NCBI GenBank assembly: GCA_028277645.1 | Contig: JANQFV010000021.1 | Coordinates: 22,398 to 86,397, forward strand | Origin: Phycisphaerae bacterium | GTDB taxonomy: Bacteria > Planctomycetota > Phycisphaerae > UBA1845 > Fen-1342 | Direction: 5' to 3' | DNA length: 64,000 nucleotides | Shown here: piece after piece, positions 1 through 8,289 of the stretch | Layout: each line of letters opens with the position of its first letter | Position numbering within the stretch: the first letter of the stretch is position 1 | Position numbers and translations under genes: made by a program | Notes under the pieces: model-generated | What the model saw: the letters and a program-made list of their open reading frames with translations, nothing else | What the model was told of the DNA's origin: nothing | The model's database searches: none

Positions 1-6
1 CCGGTG

Positions 7-2253
7 CTACTCTTCCTTGTTCGGAGCGAGGGCGAAGGCTCGGAGGTCGTAAGCGTCGTACGCGGAGATCGCGTGCCAGCCGTTGGTAGCCTTGGCCCAC
101 ACGCTGAGCGATTCGGCGAAGGCACCCTCGTCGCAGTTCTTCCCCAGCAGGGCGGTGACTGCGAAGTCGTTGGTGAAGTTACCGCTGCCATCACCCGCGT
201 ACGGGGATGCTGTCGTTGCTCCTACTTCCTGCCAACCGGATCCGGTGTTCGCCAGCCAGCCATAACCGCGTTTGATCTTGAACCAGAAGACGGCGTGGTC
301 GTCCGGTTGTTGTGCCTTGAAGGAGATGGTGACCACGTCACCGGCGTCGTAGCGCAGGAGCCCGCAAGTGCCAGCCGTCTCACTTCCGATGGCGGGTTCG
401 GCAATTGATGCCTTGCAGGCGCGGTTGTCGATGTGCAGGTGGAACACGAAACCGTTGTTGTCGATCTCGGCCGCGGTGGCGTTCCGAGCCTCAACCGTCT
501 CGCCATCGCTGGCGTATCCAGTGGGCACGATGAACTCGAACGTCCCCGGCCCCGGTGGAATGCGATTGACGTCCTCGTCGTAAACCTCGAGCTTGATTTC
601 GTACTTGCCGGCTGCGGCCGCCACTCCGCCGGGCAGGTCAAATGATCTTAGAAACCCACTGAAGATGTCGGCAAACCACTCGTCGATTGGCCATCTGGTC
701 GTGGCGTTCGAGTCCGAGGGGGCCGGTGGATCGTGCGGCTTGAACTCGTACAGCGGGATTCCCTTCACCACGGTTGGACCAAGCTTGTACGCGGGAAAGA
801 CGGGCGGCACGCCCGGGCGCTCTTCGACGTAGTGACGTACGACCGGCTCACTGAGATCGTGCCAGTTGCTGGTTCCGGCCTTGCGGTAGCGCCAGCGGTA
901 GTAGGCCGGCTTGTGCGCTCCCGTGAGCGGGATGTCGCTCGAGTGGCCGTGTCGGAACCCCAGGCGCGTGCCGGACGGACTGCCGAAGGGCGCATCCACG
1001 ATGCTGACGGGATTGCTGGCAGGACCGCGGTTGTAGTCCGTCTTTCCGTTGGACTTGATCCGGTAAAGCTGAGTGCCACCTACTGCAAAGGGCATCACCC
1101 ACCGCGTTACACCCGGCGGCGGGTTCACCGGTTGAGTGGGCACGCACGTTCTGGCCGCGGGATCCGTTACTTCCAGTACGACTTCGGTACCGCATTCGTA
1201 GTTCCAGTGGGTGTGGCAGGCCACGCCCGGGTTGTATACGACGTGTAGTGCGCCGTTGATGCACTGCCAGGCTTTGAAGTACAAGTCAGGCTTGTCGCCG
1301 AAACAGTGATACCAGATGGTCGTCTGGAAGCGGCCCTGCTCATCGGTGGGTGTACACGTGATCCAGTCCTTGTGGTAGTAGTGGCTCAACCACTTAAGCT
1401 GTGGCAGGCAGAGGACGTAAAGCAGCTTGCTCGCTACGCTCATCAGCGCCTGGCGCAGATGCGGGGCCGAGATAGCGTTGAACACCGGCTCGAGGTCGGT
1501 CCGGAGCTGGTGGCGCGGCAGCATGTCCTCGATTTTGGCCTCGAAGGAAGCCGCGGCGTGCTCATAGGGCGGCGGAGGTCCCGGCTGCGGATGGGGGCCG
1601 TCGGGCCAGGGCTCAGGCGGCCAGACGCGCGGCGGATGCTCATGTTCCAGTTTATCGAGCACGAACCGCAAGTCATTACGCAGGCGATACAATTCGTGCT
1701 CTGCCAGCTGCAAGATCACATACGGGAAGCTGTCCACCTCGTAGATGCAGACGCACGCACCACAGACACCAAGCTCTTTCGTCGTGCCGTCCGGCAACGT
1801 CAGACGCTTCACCAGGCGACCACGTACGACGCACGGGCACATGAGCCACTTCTTCCAGTCGGGCGGCAAAACCGCAATGTCAAGGTGCTCTTCTGCTGTG
1901 CGCAACCGAATCCGCTTCTCGTACGCACCTCGGCGGACCAGAGTGGACGGCAGCGGGGTCTTGCGCGGCCCTGCCTCCTTCGGCAGCATGTCGCGCATCC
2001 AGGCTGGAACCTCTTCCTCCTTCTCCGATAACGGTGGCCCGAACAAAATTCGCGCGGTGGTGCCCCGCAGTTCCTCGGGCAGTTTCAGTTTTACGGAATC
2101 TCCCTCCCAGGGAGCACACGTCACAAACTGTCCCGTCTGGTCAAACACGTACACCTGGAAGTTCGGTAGCTTCTCGTCTTCGATCTGTTCTAGTCGCACC
2201 GTGACTTTGAGGCGTAGGGGATCAGGTTTCTTCGATTCACTCGCACTATTCAC
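7..2253 (-). CDS. Large hypothetical protein (748 aa), Cys/Trp-rich with a Pro-rich linker and beta-sandwich-like segments
   Basis: Long ORF with non-shadow composition; preceded by a ~480 bp non-coding region; segments such as TDEQGRFQTTIWYHCFGDKPDLYFKAWQ resemble carboxypeptidase-regulatory/transthyretin-like domains. Confidence 0.7.
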   Translation of the reverse strand: MNSASESKKPDPLRLKVTVRLEQIEDEKLPNFQVYVFDQTGQFVTCAPWEGDSVKLKLPEELRGTTARILFGPPLSEKEEEVPAWMRDMLPKEAGPRKTPLPSTLVRRGAYEKRIRLRTAEEHLDIAVLPPDWKKWLMCPCVVRGRLVKRLTLPDGTTKELGVCGACVCIYEVDSFPYVILQLAEHELYRLRNDLRFVLDKLEHEHPPRVWPPEPWPDGPHPQPGPPPPYEHAAASFEAKIEDMLPRHQLRTDLEPVFNAISAPHLRQALMSVASKLLYVLCLPQLKWLSHYYHKDWITCTPTDEQGRFQTTIWYHCFGDKPDLYFKAWQCINGALHVVYNPGVACHTHWNYECGTEVVLEVTDPAARTCVPTQPVNPPPGVTRWVMPFAVGGTQLYRIKSNGKTDYNRGPASNPVSIVDAPFGSPSGTRLGFRHGHSSDIPLTGAHKPAYYRWRYRKAGTSNWHDLSEPVVRHYVEERPGVPPVFPAYKLGPTVVKGIPLYEFKPHDPPAPSDSNATTRWPIDEWFADIFSGFLRSFDLPGGVAAAAGKYEIKLEVYDEDVNRIPPGPGTFEFIVPTGYASDGETVEARNATAAEIDNNGFVFHLHIDNRACKASIAEPAIGSETAGTCGLLRYDAGDVVTISFKAQQPDDHAVFWFKIKRGYGWLANTGSGWQEVGATTASPYAGDGSGNFTNDFAVTALLGKNCDEGAFAESLSVWAKATNGWHAISAYDAYDLRAFALAPNKEE

Positions 2254-2737
2254 GGTAGTCTCCTATGTGCACTTTGAAGCCATTCAACTACTTCCAATTC
2301 GCAAAGCACGCATTGTGTGTAGATTCTGTAGCCTGCACCTCCTCTCAATCGATATGCCCCGCGGTGGCAGATTAGCCACCCAGCCGAACTTCCCTACGAT
2401 CATGATACTCCCGACCGAGGTCTTTCTGCAAAGGGTAATGCGCAATGCGTGGACGCACTGTCAATCGCGTCGTCGATCAACTGCGCCGGTCTCTCGATAC
2501 TTCGCAGATTGCGCATGACGTCCGTACGTTACGAACCTGACAAGAACGCAAGGTGCGCACGAGACTAAAACGTGCTACGCGGTGGTCGGATGTGCAACAC
2601 TCTTACTGGAAACCACGTAGTTGTGGGTTGTGAAGTCAGGTAGATCCGCTTGCCAATTGGTAGTGAAGATGTTGCGCGGCGTGAGCTAATGGAGGCTTGG
2701 AATCAGTAGTATGGCTTGTTCAGAACGGGGGTTAGGC

Positions 2738-3568
2738 TTAGATGAAGTCAACGACCGACGAGTCGGGAACAAGGCCCGCGGCGGCGCCGTCGCGTAGCAA
2801 TCGTCGGACGGCTTCGCGGCCGCGGTCGCCGTAGTCGAGCGTCCACTCATTGACGTACATGCCGACGAAGCGGTCGGCGAGTTGCTGGTCGAGCCCGCGG
2901 CCGAATTGCAGGGCGTACTTCACGGCTTCGTCACGGTTGTCCAGGCCGTATTGGATGCTCGCCCGGATGATGCGGGCGATCTCGCGGCAGTGATCGGGGC
3001 CGAGATCACGCCGAATCGCGTTTCCGCCGAGTGGGAGGGGCAGGCCGGTACGTTCCTTCCACCACACGCCGAGGTCGACGACCAGGTGCAGTCCGTGTTT
3101 TTCGTACGTGAGCTGACCTTCGTGAATCAGCAGGCCGGCGTCGACGCGGCCGGCGACCACCTCGTCCGGAATCTGGTCGAACATCACGACACGCGGCTCG
3201 AACGCGCCCTTGCCCAGCGCAAGCTGGAGCGTGAGGAAGGCTGTCGTCATCTTTCCGGGAATGCCGATGGTCATGCCCTTTAGCTCTTCCAGGGTCGTCG
3301 GCGAACGCGTGACGACCATCGGGCCGTAGTCGTCGCCCATGCTCGATCCGCAGGCGGTCAACGCATACCTGTCGGCGACGTGCGGGTAGGCGTGGATGCT
3401 GATCGCTGTGACTTCGTACTCGCCGCGCAAGGCGCGGTCGTTGAGCGACTGAATGTCCTCGAGAATGTGCTCAAACTGGTATGGTCCCGGGCCGACGCCG
3501 CCCTGGGACAGGCCGTAGAACATGAACGCGTCGTCAGGATCGGGGCTATGCGCGAGGCGAATGAGCAT
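2738..3568 (-). CDS. mqnD: 1,4-dihydroxy-6-naphthoate synthase-like (futalosine menaquinone pathway, MqnD/COG2107 family)
   Basis: MLIRLAHSPDPDDAFMFYGL N-terminus and IGIPGKMTTAFLTLQLALG motif; start placed at internal ATG because the longer ORF start lies beyond it toward an inverted repeat. Confidence 0.8.
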   Translation of the reverse strand: MLIRLAHSPDPDDAFMFYGLSQGGVGPGPYQFEHILEDIQSLNDRALRGEYEVTAISIHAYPHVADRYALTACGSSMGDDYGPMVVTRSPTTLEELKGMTIGIPGKMTTAFLTLQLALGKGAFEPRVVMFDQIPDEVVAGRVDAGLLIHEGQLTYEKHGLHLVVDLGVWWKERTGLPLPLGGNAIRRDLGPDHCREIARIIRASIQYGLDNRDEAVKYALQFGRGLDQQLADRFVGMYVNEWTLDYGDRGREAVRRLLRDGAAAGLVPDSSVVDFI

Positions 3569-3603
3569 GCGGGGTTCCTGGCGGCAACACGACGTACGTA
3601 AGC

Positions 3604-3666
3604 GGTGGAGCGGGCGTCTTACCCGCCGGGACAAGGTCACTCAGCGGGCGAGACGCCCGCTCCACC
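3604..3666. repeat. Imperfect inverted repeat, 23-nt arms (21/23 complementary), 17-nt spacer
   Basis: GGTGGAGCGGGCGTCTTACCCGC ... GCGGGCGAGACGCCCGCTCCACC. Confidence 0.9.
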
Positions 3667-3693
3667 CAGGTGTGCTATTCGTGATCCACTATT

Positions 3694-3903
3694 TCAGGAC
3701 TCGTACTTGAACGACAGCGAGACCTTCGCGCGATACGCCACAACCTTGCCGTCCTCGATCTTCATGTCGAGGTCGCGCACTTCGGCGATCCGCAGATTCT
3801 TGAGCGTCTTGGACGCCTCTTCGACGGCGTTCTTGGCCGCTTTCTCCCACGAGTCCTTGCTGGTACCGACGAGCTCGATGACTTTGTAGACGCTGTCGCT
3901 CAT
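3694..3903 (-). CDS. Dodecin family flavin-binding protein
   Basis: 69 aa: MSDSVYKVIELVGTSKDSWEKAAKNAVEEASKTLKNLRIAEVRDLDMKIEDGKVVAYRAKVSLSFKYES. Confidence 0.92.
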   Translation of the reverse strand: MSDSVYKVIELVGTSKDSWEKAAKNAVEEASKTLKNLRIAEVRDLDMKIEDGKVVAYRAKVSLSFKYES

Positions 3904-4097
3904 GAGAAGCTCCTTAGTATGTAACACTGGTCCGAATGGTGTCCGTCCAGACCGTAACTCAGAGCACTGTCCGCTGCAATAGTCGACGTGTTTGTGGCCG
4001 CGAGTAGCGGCTGCTGTGGATTTTTGTCGGCCCAGCTTCAATACTGCGCTCGTCGCACGTATGTTGAAATCGGACCCGGGTGAGGAACGCGAAACTC

Positions 4098-5729
4098 ATG
4101 TCGCATCGTCGCTTGCTGCTCGTCGTCTGCACAGTTGGTGCTGTTGCCGTGGGTGCTCTCGCACAGACGAGCGCGACGCAGCCGACTTCTGACTGGCCGG
4201 TTTGGGGGGGAAATACCGCTCGATCGGCCCAGTGTGTGGCGGGGAGTATCCCGCACGAGTGGGACGTACATGGCGGGCAGAACATCAAGTGGAAGGTGCG
4301 GCTGGGTTCGTACAGCTATGGCGGGCCGATCATCGCCGACGGTCGCATTTACGTCGGTACGAATAATGCTGCGGAACTGCGTCCCGGCATTGCGGGCGAC
4401 AAGGGCTGCCTGCTGTGCCTGAGCCAAGTCAACGGCAAGCTGCTCTGGCAGGCCACGCACGATAAGTTGCCCAGCGGACCGCCAAACGACTGGCCGGAGC
4501 AAGGCGTAGCGTCGTCGCCAGCGGTCGATGGCGAACGCGTGTACTACGTCAGCAACCGCTGCGAGCTGGTGTGTGCCGACGCCCGGGGTTTTCACGATGA
4601 CGAGAATGATGGGCCGCTGCGCGCCGAGAAGCTGCGCGACAAACTCGACGCCGACTTTGTCTGGATCCTGGATATGATGGGGGAGTTGGACGTCTACCCG
4701 CACAATTTGGCGGCGTGTGCGCCGGTAGTTGTCGGCGATCTTGTCTTCGTCTGCACAAGCAACGGCGTCAATGACGAGCATGATACGCCGCCGAAGCCGG
4801 ACGCTCCGTCGTTCATCGCCGTCAACAAACACACGGGCAAGGTCGTCTGGAAACGCAACGACCCCGGCCGCGACATTCTGCACGGGCAATGGTCCTCGCC
4901 CGCGGTGGCTGTGATCGACGGCGTAACCCAGGCGATCTTTGGCGGCGGCGACGGCGTGTGTTACAGCTTTGCCGCCGAGACAGGGAAGTTGCTGTGGCGG
5001 TTCGACCTGAATCCCAAGGATGCCGTGTGGGAAGAAGCCGGCACGGGAACGAAGACCGCGATCGTCGCTACACCGGTGATTGCGGGGAACACGGTGTATC
5101 TTGCTGTCGGTGACGATCCGGAGCACGCCCTCGCGCCGGGCCATTTCTACGCGATCGATGCCACCAAACGCGGTGATATCACGCAGTCGGGCCGCCTCTG
5201 GCACGTGGGCGAAGAATTCAGCCGGACCATCGCGAGTGTGGCGGTCGCCGACGGGCTCGTGTACGCCACCGATCTGGACGGCTACCTGTCGTGCTTCGAT
5301 GCCAAGACCGGTAAGCGGCACTGGCGGTACGACATGGAGGCTTCGGTGTGGGGTTCGCCGGCGGTGATCGACGGCAAGGTCATGCTCGGCAACACCGACG
5401 GCGAGCTCATCGTGCTCAAGCACGGCAAGGAGCTCGAAGAGCTCGCCCGCAACGACATGCGCCAGCCGATCTACACCACGCCCGTAGGCGTCGGCGACAC
5501 GCTCTACATCGTGACGCAGAGGACGTTGTATGCGATAGCGGCGGGTAATGCGCAAAGTGCCGGAACTCCCCTCCCTAACAGGGAGGGGCTGGGGGAGGGT
5601 GGGGCGTGTGAACTTCTGATGGTTTACCCCCCTGTGGTCCCCCCTGAGAGGGGGGACGGTGCGGGCGCACGCTCCGGCGTCGGAGGGGAGTATGTCGATG
5701 ACTCAGGCCTCCTGGACGGGACCGGGTAG
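4098..5729 (+). CDS. Secreted PQQ-like beta-propeller repeat protein
   Basis: Signal peptide MSHRRLLLVVCTVGAVAVGALAQ; repeated YVGT../G.LLW/ VYATDLDGYLSCFDAKTGKRHW motifs. Confidence 0.85.
   Translation: MSHRRLLLVVCTVGAVAVGALAQTSATQPTSDWPVWGGNTARSAQCVAGSIPHEWDVHGGQNIKWKVRLGSYSYGGPIIADGRIYVGTNNAAELRPGIAGDKGCLLCLSQVNGKLLWQATHDKLPSGPPNDWPEQGVASSPAVDGERVYYVSNRCELVCADARGFHDDENDGPLRAEKLRDKLDADFVWILDMMGELDVYPHNLAACAPVVVGDLVFVCTSNGVNDEHDTPPKPDAPSFIAVNKHTGKVVWKRNDPGRDILHGQWSSPAVAVIDGVTQAIFGGGDGVCYSFAAETGKLLWRFDLNPKDAVWEEAGTGTKTAIVATPVIAGNTVYLAVGDDPEHALAPGHFYAIDATKRGDITQSGRLWHVGEEFSRTIASVAVADGLVYATDLDGYLSCFDAKTGKRHWRYDMEASVWGSPAVIDGKVMLGNTDGELIVLKHGKELEELARNDMRQPIYTTPVGVGDTLYIVTQRTLYAIAAGNAQSAGTPLPNREGLGEGGACELLMVYPPVVPPERGDGAGARSGVGGEYVDDSGLLDGTG
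5568..5588. repeat. Perfect hairpin CCCCTCCCT-AAC-AGGGAGGGG inside the 3' end of the CDS
   Basis: 9-bp stem, 3-nt loop; same stem recurs at 26891-26911. Confidence 0.9.
5637..5657. repeat. Perfect hairpin GTCCCCCC-TGAGA-GGGGGGAC
   Basis: 8-bp stem, 5-nt loop, also inside the CDS 3' end. Confidence 0.9.
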
Positions 5730-5739
5730 GCAATGTGAA

Positions 5740-7050
5740 ATGAGGTACATGATGCGCAGAGACTCATGGTGCGCGGTCGCGGCGCTCACGCTCGTGACGT
5801 TCGGAAGTGCGACGACGACGGCGCAGTGGACGCAGTGGGGCGGGCCGAATCGCGATTTCACGTGTGCGGTCGGCAAGCTCGCTGACACGTGGCCGGACGA
5901 TGGACCGCCAGTGGTTTGGAGCCATTCATTCGCGAGCGGGCATTCGACCATCATCGTCGACGGCGAACGGCTGTACACGATGTGTCGCCGCGGCGATCAG
6001 GATGCGATCGTTGCGCTGAATATCGCAGACGGCGAGATCGTGTGGGAGACGCGTTACGACGCGCCGACCGTGGAAGGCATGCAGCTCGAATTCGGCCCCG
6101 GGCCGCATTCGACGCCGTTGATCGTGGGTGATCGGCTGTTCGCCGTCGGGGCAATGGTCTACTTTCACTGCCTCGACAAGCACGACGGCAAGATTCTGTG
6201 GGCGAAGCAGCTCGCAGACGAGCTCAACGCCAGCAACATGCGCCGCGGCTATGGGGCGAGCCCGATCGCTTACAACGATCTGGTCATCCTCAACACCGGC
6301 GGCGGCGAAGCGGGTCTGACCGCGTTTCGGCAGGACACCGGCGAGATCGCGTGGCAGAGCGAGACGTTTGGACCGGGCTACTCGTCGCCCGTGCTCGTGC
6401 GATTCAACGAAGAAGATCATCTGGTGGTCGCACTCGGCCCCGATCGGCTGGGCATCGACCCTGCGACCGGCAAGACGCGGTGGCGGACGACGGTCGATAG
6501 CCAGTCGTTCGGCATCATGGCCACGCCGCTGTGGATCCCGCCGAACAAGCTGTTCTGCTCGGCGGGCTATGGCGGCGGCAGCCGGTTGTTCGAGCTCAAG
6601 CACGCGGACGGTGAGTACACGCTCGAAGAGCTGTGGCACTACCGCAAGATGCAGGTCGTACACGGCACGATGGCGCGCGTGGACAACATCATCTACGGAT
6701 CGAGCCACGGGAGTTTCGGGCCGGCATTCCTCATGGGGATCAACCTCGACAAGGGTAAGCCCATCTGGCGGAAGCGCGGCGTCGCGAAAGCGAACGTGCT
6801 GCACGCCGACGGCCACCTGCTGATCCTCGACGAGCAGGGCTACCTGATACTCGCGACACCGCACGAGAAGGGTATCGACATCCACGCCAAGGCGAAGGTG
6901 CTGGAGGAGAAGTCGTGGACCGCACCGACGTTGATCGGCACGCGGCTCTACCTGCGGGACAACCACACGATCAAGTGCCTCGACCTGGGGCAGGAGAAGA
7001 TCACCACAGAGGCACAGAGGCACAGAGAAGAAGTGGGGGTGAAATCATGA
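5740..7050 (+). CDS. Secreted PQQ-like beta-propeller repeat protein
   Basis: Signal peptide then QWTQWGGPNRDFTCAVGKLADTWPDDGPPVVW, LNIADGEIVWETRYDAP, CLDKHDGKILWAKQ. Confidence 0.85.
   Translation: MRYMMRRDSWCAVAALTLVTFGSATTTAQWTQWGGPNRDFTCAVGKLADTWPDDGPPVVWSHSFASGHSTIIVDGERLYTMCRRGDQDAIVALNIADGEIVWETRYDAPTVEGMQLEFGPGPHSTPLIVGDRLFAVGAMVYFHCLDKHDGKILWAKQLADELNASNMRRGYGASPIAYNDLVILNTGGGEAGLTAFRQDTGEIAWQSETFGPGYSSPVLVRFNEEDHLVVALGPDRLGIDPATGKTRWRTTVDSQSFGIMATPLWIPPNKLFCSAGYGGGSRLFELKHADGEYTLEELWHYRKMQVVHGTMARVDNIIYGSSHGSFGPAFLMGINLDKGKPIWRKRGVAKANVLHADGHLLILDEQGYLILATPHEKGIDIHAKAKVLEEKSWTAPTLIGTRLYLRDNHTIKCLDLGQEKITTEAQRHREEVGVKS
7003..7027. repeat. Dispersed repeat ACCACAGAGGCACAGAGGCACAGAG, left arm
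   Basis: 24/25 complementary to 7116-7140; encodes TTEAQRHRE tail. Confidence 0.9.
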
Positions 7051-8276
7051 ATACAGCGGACAACTTCAAGCATGCGCGGTGTGGCGCGATGAAAGCAAAG
7101 AACACAAGTTTTAACCTCTGTGCCTCTGTGTCTCTGTGGTTAATCCTCTTCTCCGGAGGCGCGGGAGCGTACGCCGACGAGGTGCCGCCGCGGGCGCTCA
7201 GCGGACAGACGTTGGACGTGCCGGCGGCCCAGCTCGAGTCGGGCGAGGTGTACCACATTACGCCGATGGTCTGCACGCAGCTCGTGTGGACGTCAGAAAC
7301 GCCGCTGCTGCGTGTAGTGGCGACGTGCAATCGCGTGGTCGGCTACGTGGTTGCGCCGTTTGACATTGAGGAGGGGGATTCGCCGCTGCTGGCTGGAGCC
7401 TGGCGGGTGCCGGTGGCGTCGTTCCGCACCGGGCTGCCTGAGCGGGATGCGGAGTTTCACGGTGAGCAGGCGCTCAATGTCGCCGAACACCCAGAGATTA
7501 CGTTCCTGATCACGGATGTGCGGGACACAGAGCAGGCCAGCGAAGAGGGCGAACGGCTGGCGTATTCCCTCACGGTCGACTGCGAGGTGACGGTCAAGGA
7601 GACGACGGCCACGGTCAGCATGCCGATGACGTGGACGTTGCAGCCGTTTACTTGGGGCACGATGCAGCTCAACCTGGGCGACTTCGTTGTGCTGCGCGGG
7701 TCGTTCGAGGTGCCGGTCGAGACGCTGGGGCTACCGGCGCCCGACGAACGCTCACGCGATGCGAGCGCCGCGATGATCCGGTTCGACCTCGCTTTCCTGT
7801 GCAGCACGGTCCGGCCGGACAAGAACATCGACCCGCGTGTGAAGCACGAGGACTACTACAAGCTGCTGAAGTTCCTCACGCTCGTACGCGACTTCAACGA
7901 TCCCGAAGCGGGGTACAGGTTCGGCCGGGAGTATGCGCAGGAGATCTGGAATGACGGCCCGGCGTTGAACCGATTGGCGTGGAGCGTGCTCGATGAGGCG
8001 GATATCGAGCGGCGTGACATGGCGTTTGTCGAGAAGGTCGTCAAACGCGCGAACGAGTTGCTGAAGGGCGAACATGCCGACACGTTGCACACGCTGGCCC
8101 GCTGGCATTACGAGCGCGGCGAGTTGGAAAATGCGGTGAAGTTCGCGCGAAAGGCCTGCGAGCATCTTGAAGGGCTGGCACCGTACGAGGCGGCCCCGAT
8201 TCGGCAGGCGCTGGAGTCTTATCAGGCTGAGTTGAAGGCGCGTGAAGACGGCGCCAAACAGGAGTCTGACGAGTAG
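7047..8276 (+). CDS. YceI-like domain protein with C-terminal TPR/helical region, secreted
   Basis: ATGA overlap with upstream stop; FRTGLPERDAEFHGEQALNVAEHPEITFLITDVRD resembles the YceI core; signal peptide NLCASVSLWLILFSGGAGAYA. Confidence 0.7.
   Translation: MNTADNFKHARCGAMKAKNTSFNLCASVSLWLILFSGGAGAYADEVPPRALSGQTLDVPAAQLESGEVYHITPMVCTQLVWTSETPLLRVVATCNRVVGYVVAPFDIEEGDSPLLAGAWRVPVASFRTGLPERDAEFHGEQALNVAEHPEITFLITDVRDTEQASEEGERLAYSLTVDCEVTVKETTATVSMPMTWTLQPFTWGTMQLNLGDFVVLRGSFEVPVETLGLPAPDERSRDASAAMIRFDLAFLCSTVRPDKNIDPRVKHEDYYKLLKFLTLVRDFNDPEAGYRFGREYAQEIWNDGPALNRLAWSVLDEADIERRDMAFVEKVVKRANELLKGEHADTLHTLARWHYERGELENAVKFARKACEHLEGLAPYEAAPIRQALESYQAELKAREDGAKQESDE
7116..7140. repeat. Dispersed repeat CTCTGTGCCTCTGTGTCTCTGTGGT, right arm (inverted)
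   Basis: Inverted copy of 7003-7027; encodes LCASVSLW of the signal peptide. Confidence 0.9.
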
Positions 8277-8289
8277 CGTTGTCGGCAGG

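Noticed and set aside
4038-5555. 505-aa minus-strand ORF
   Set aside because: Antisense shadow of the PQQ-like propeller gene.
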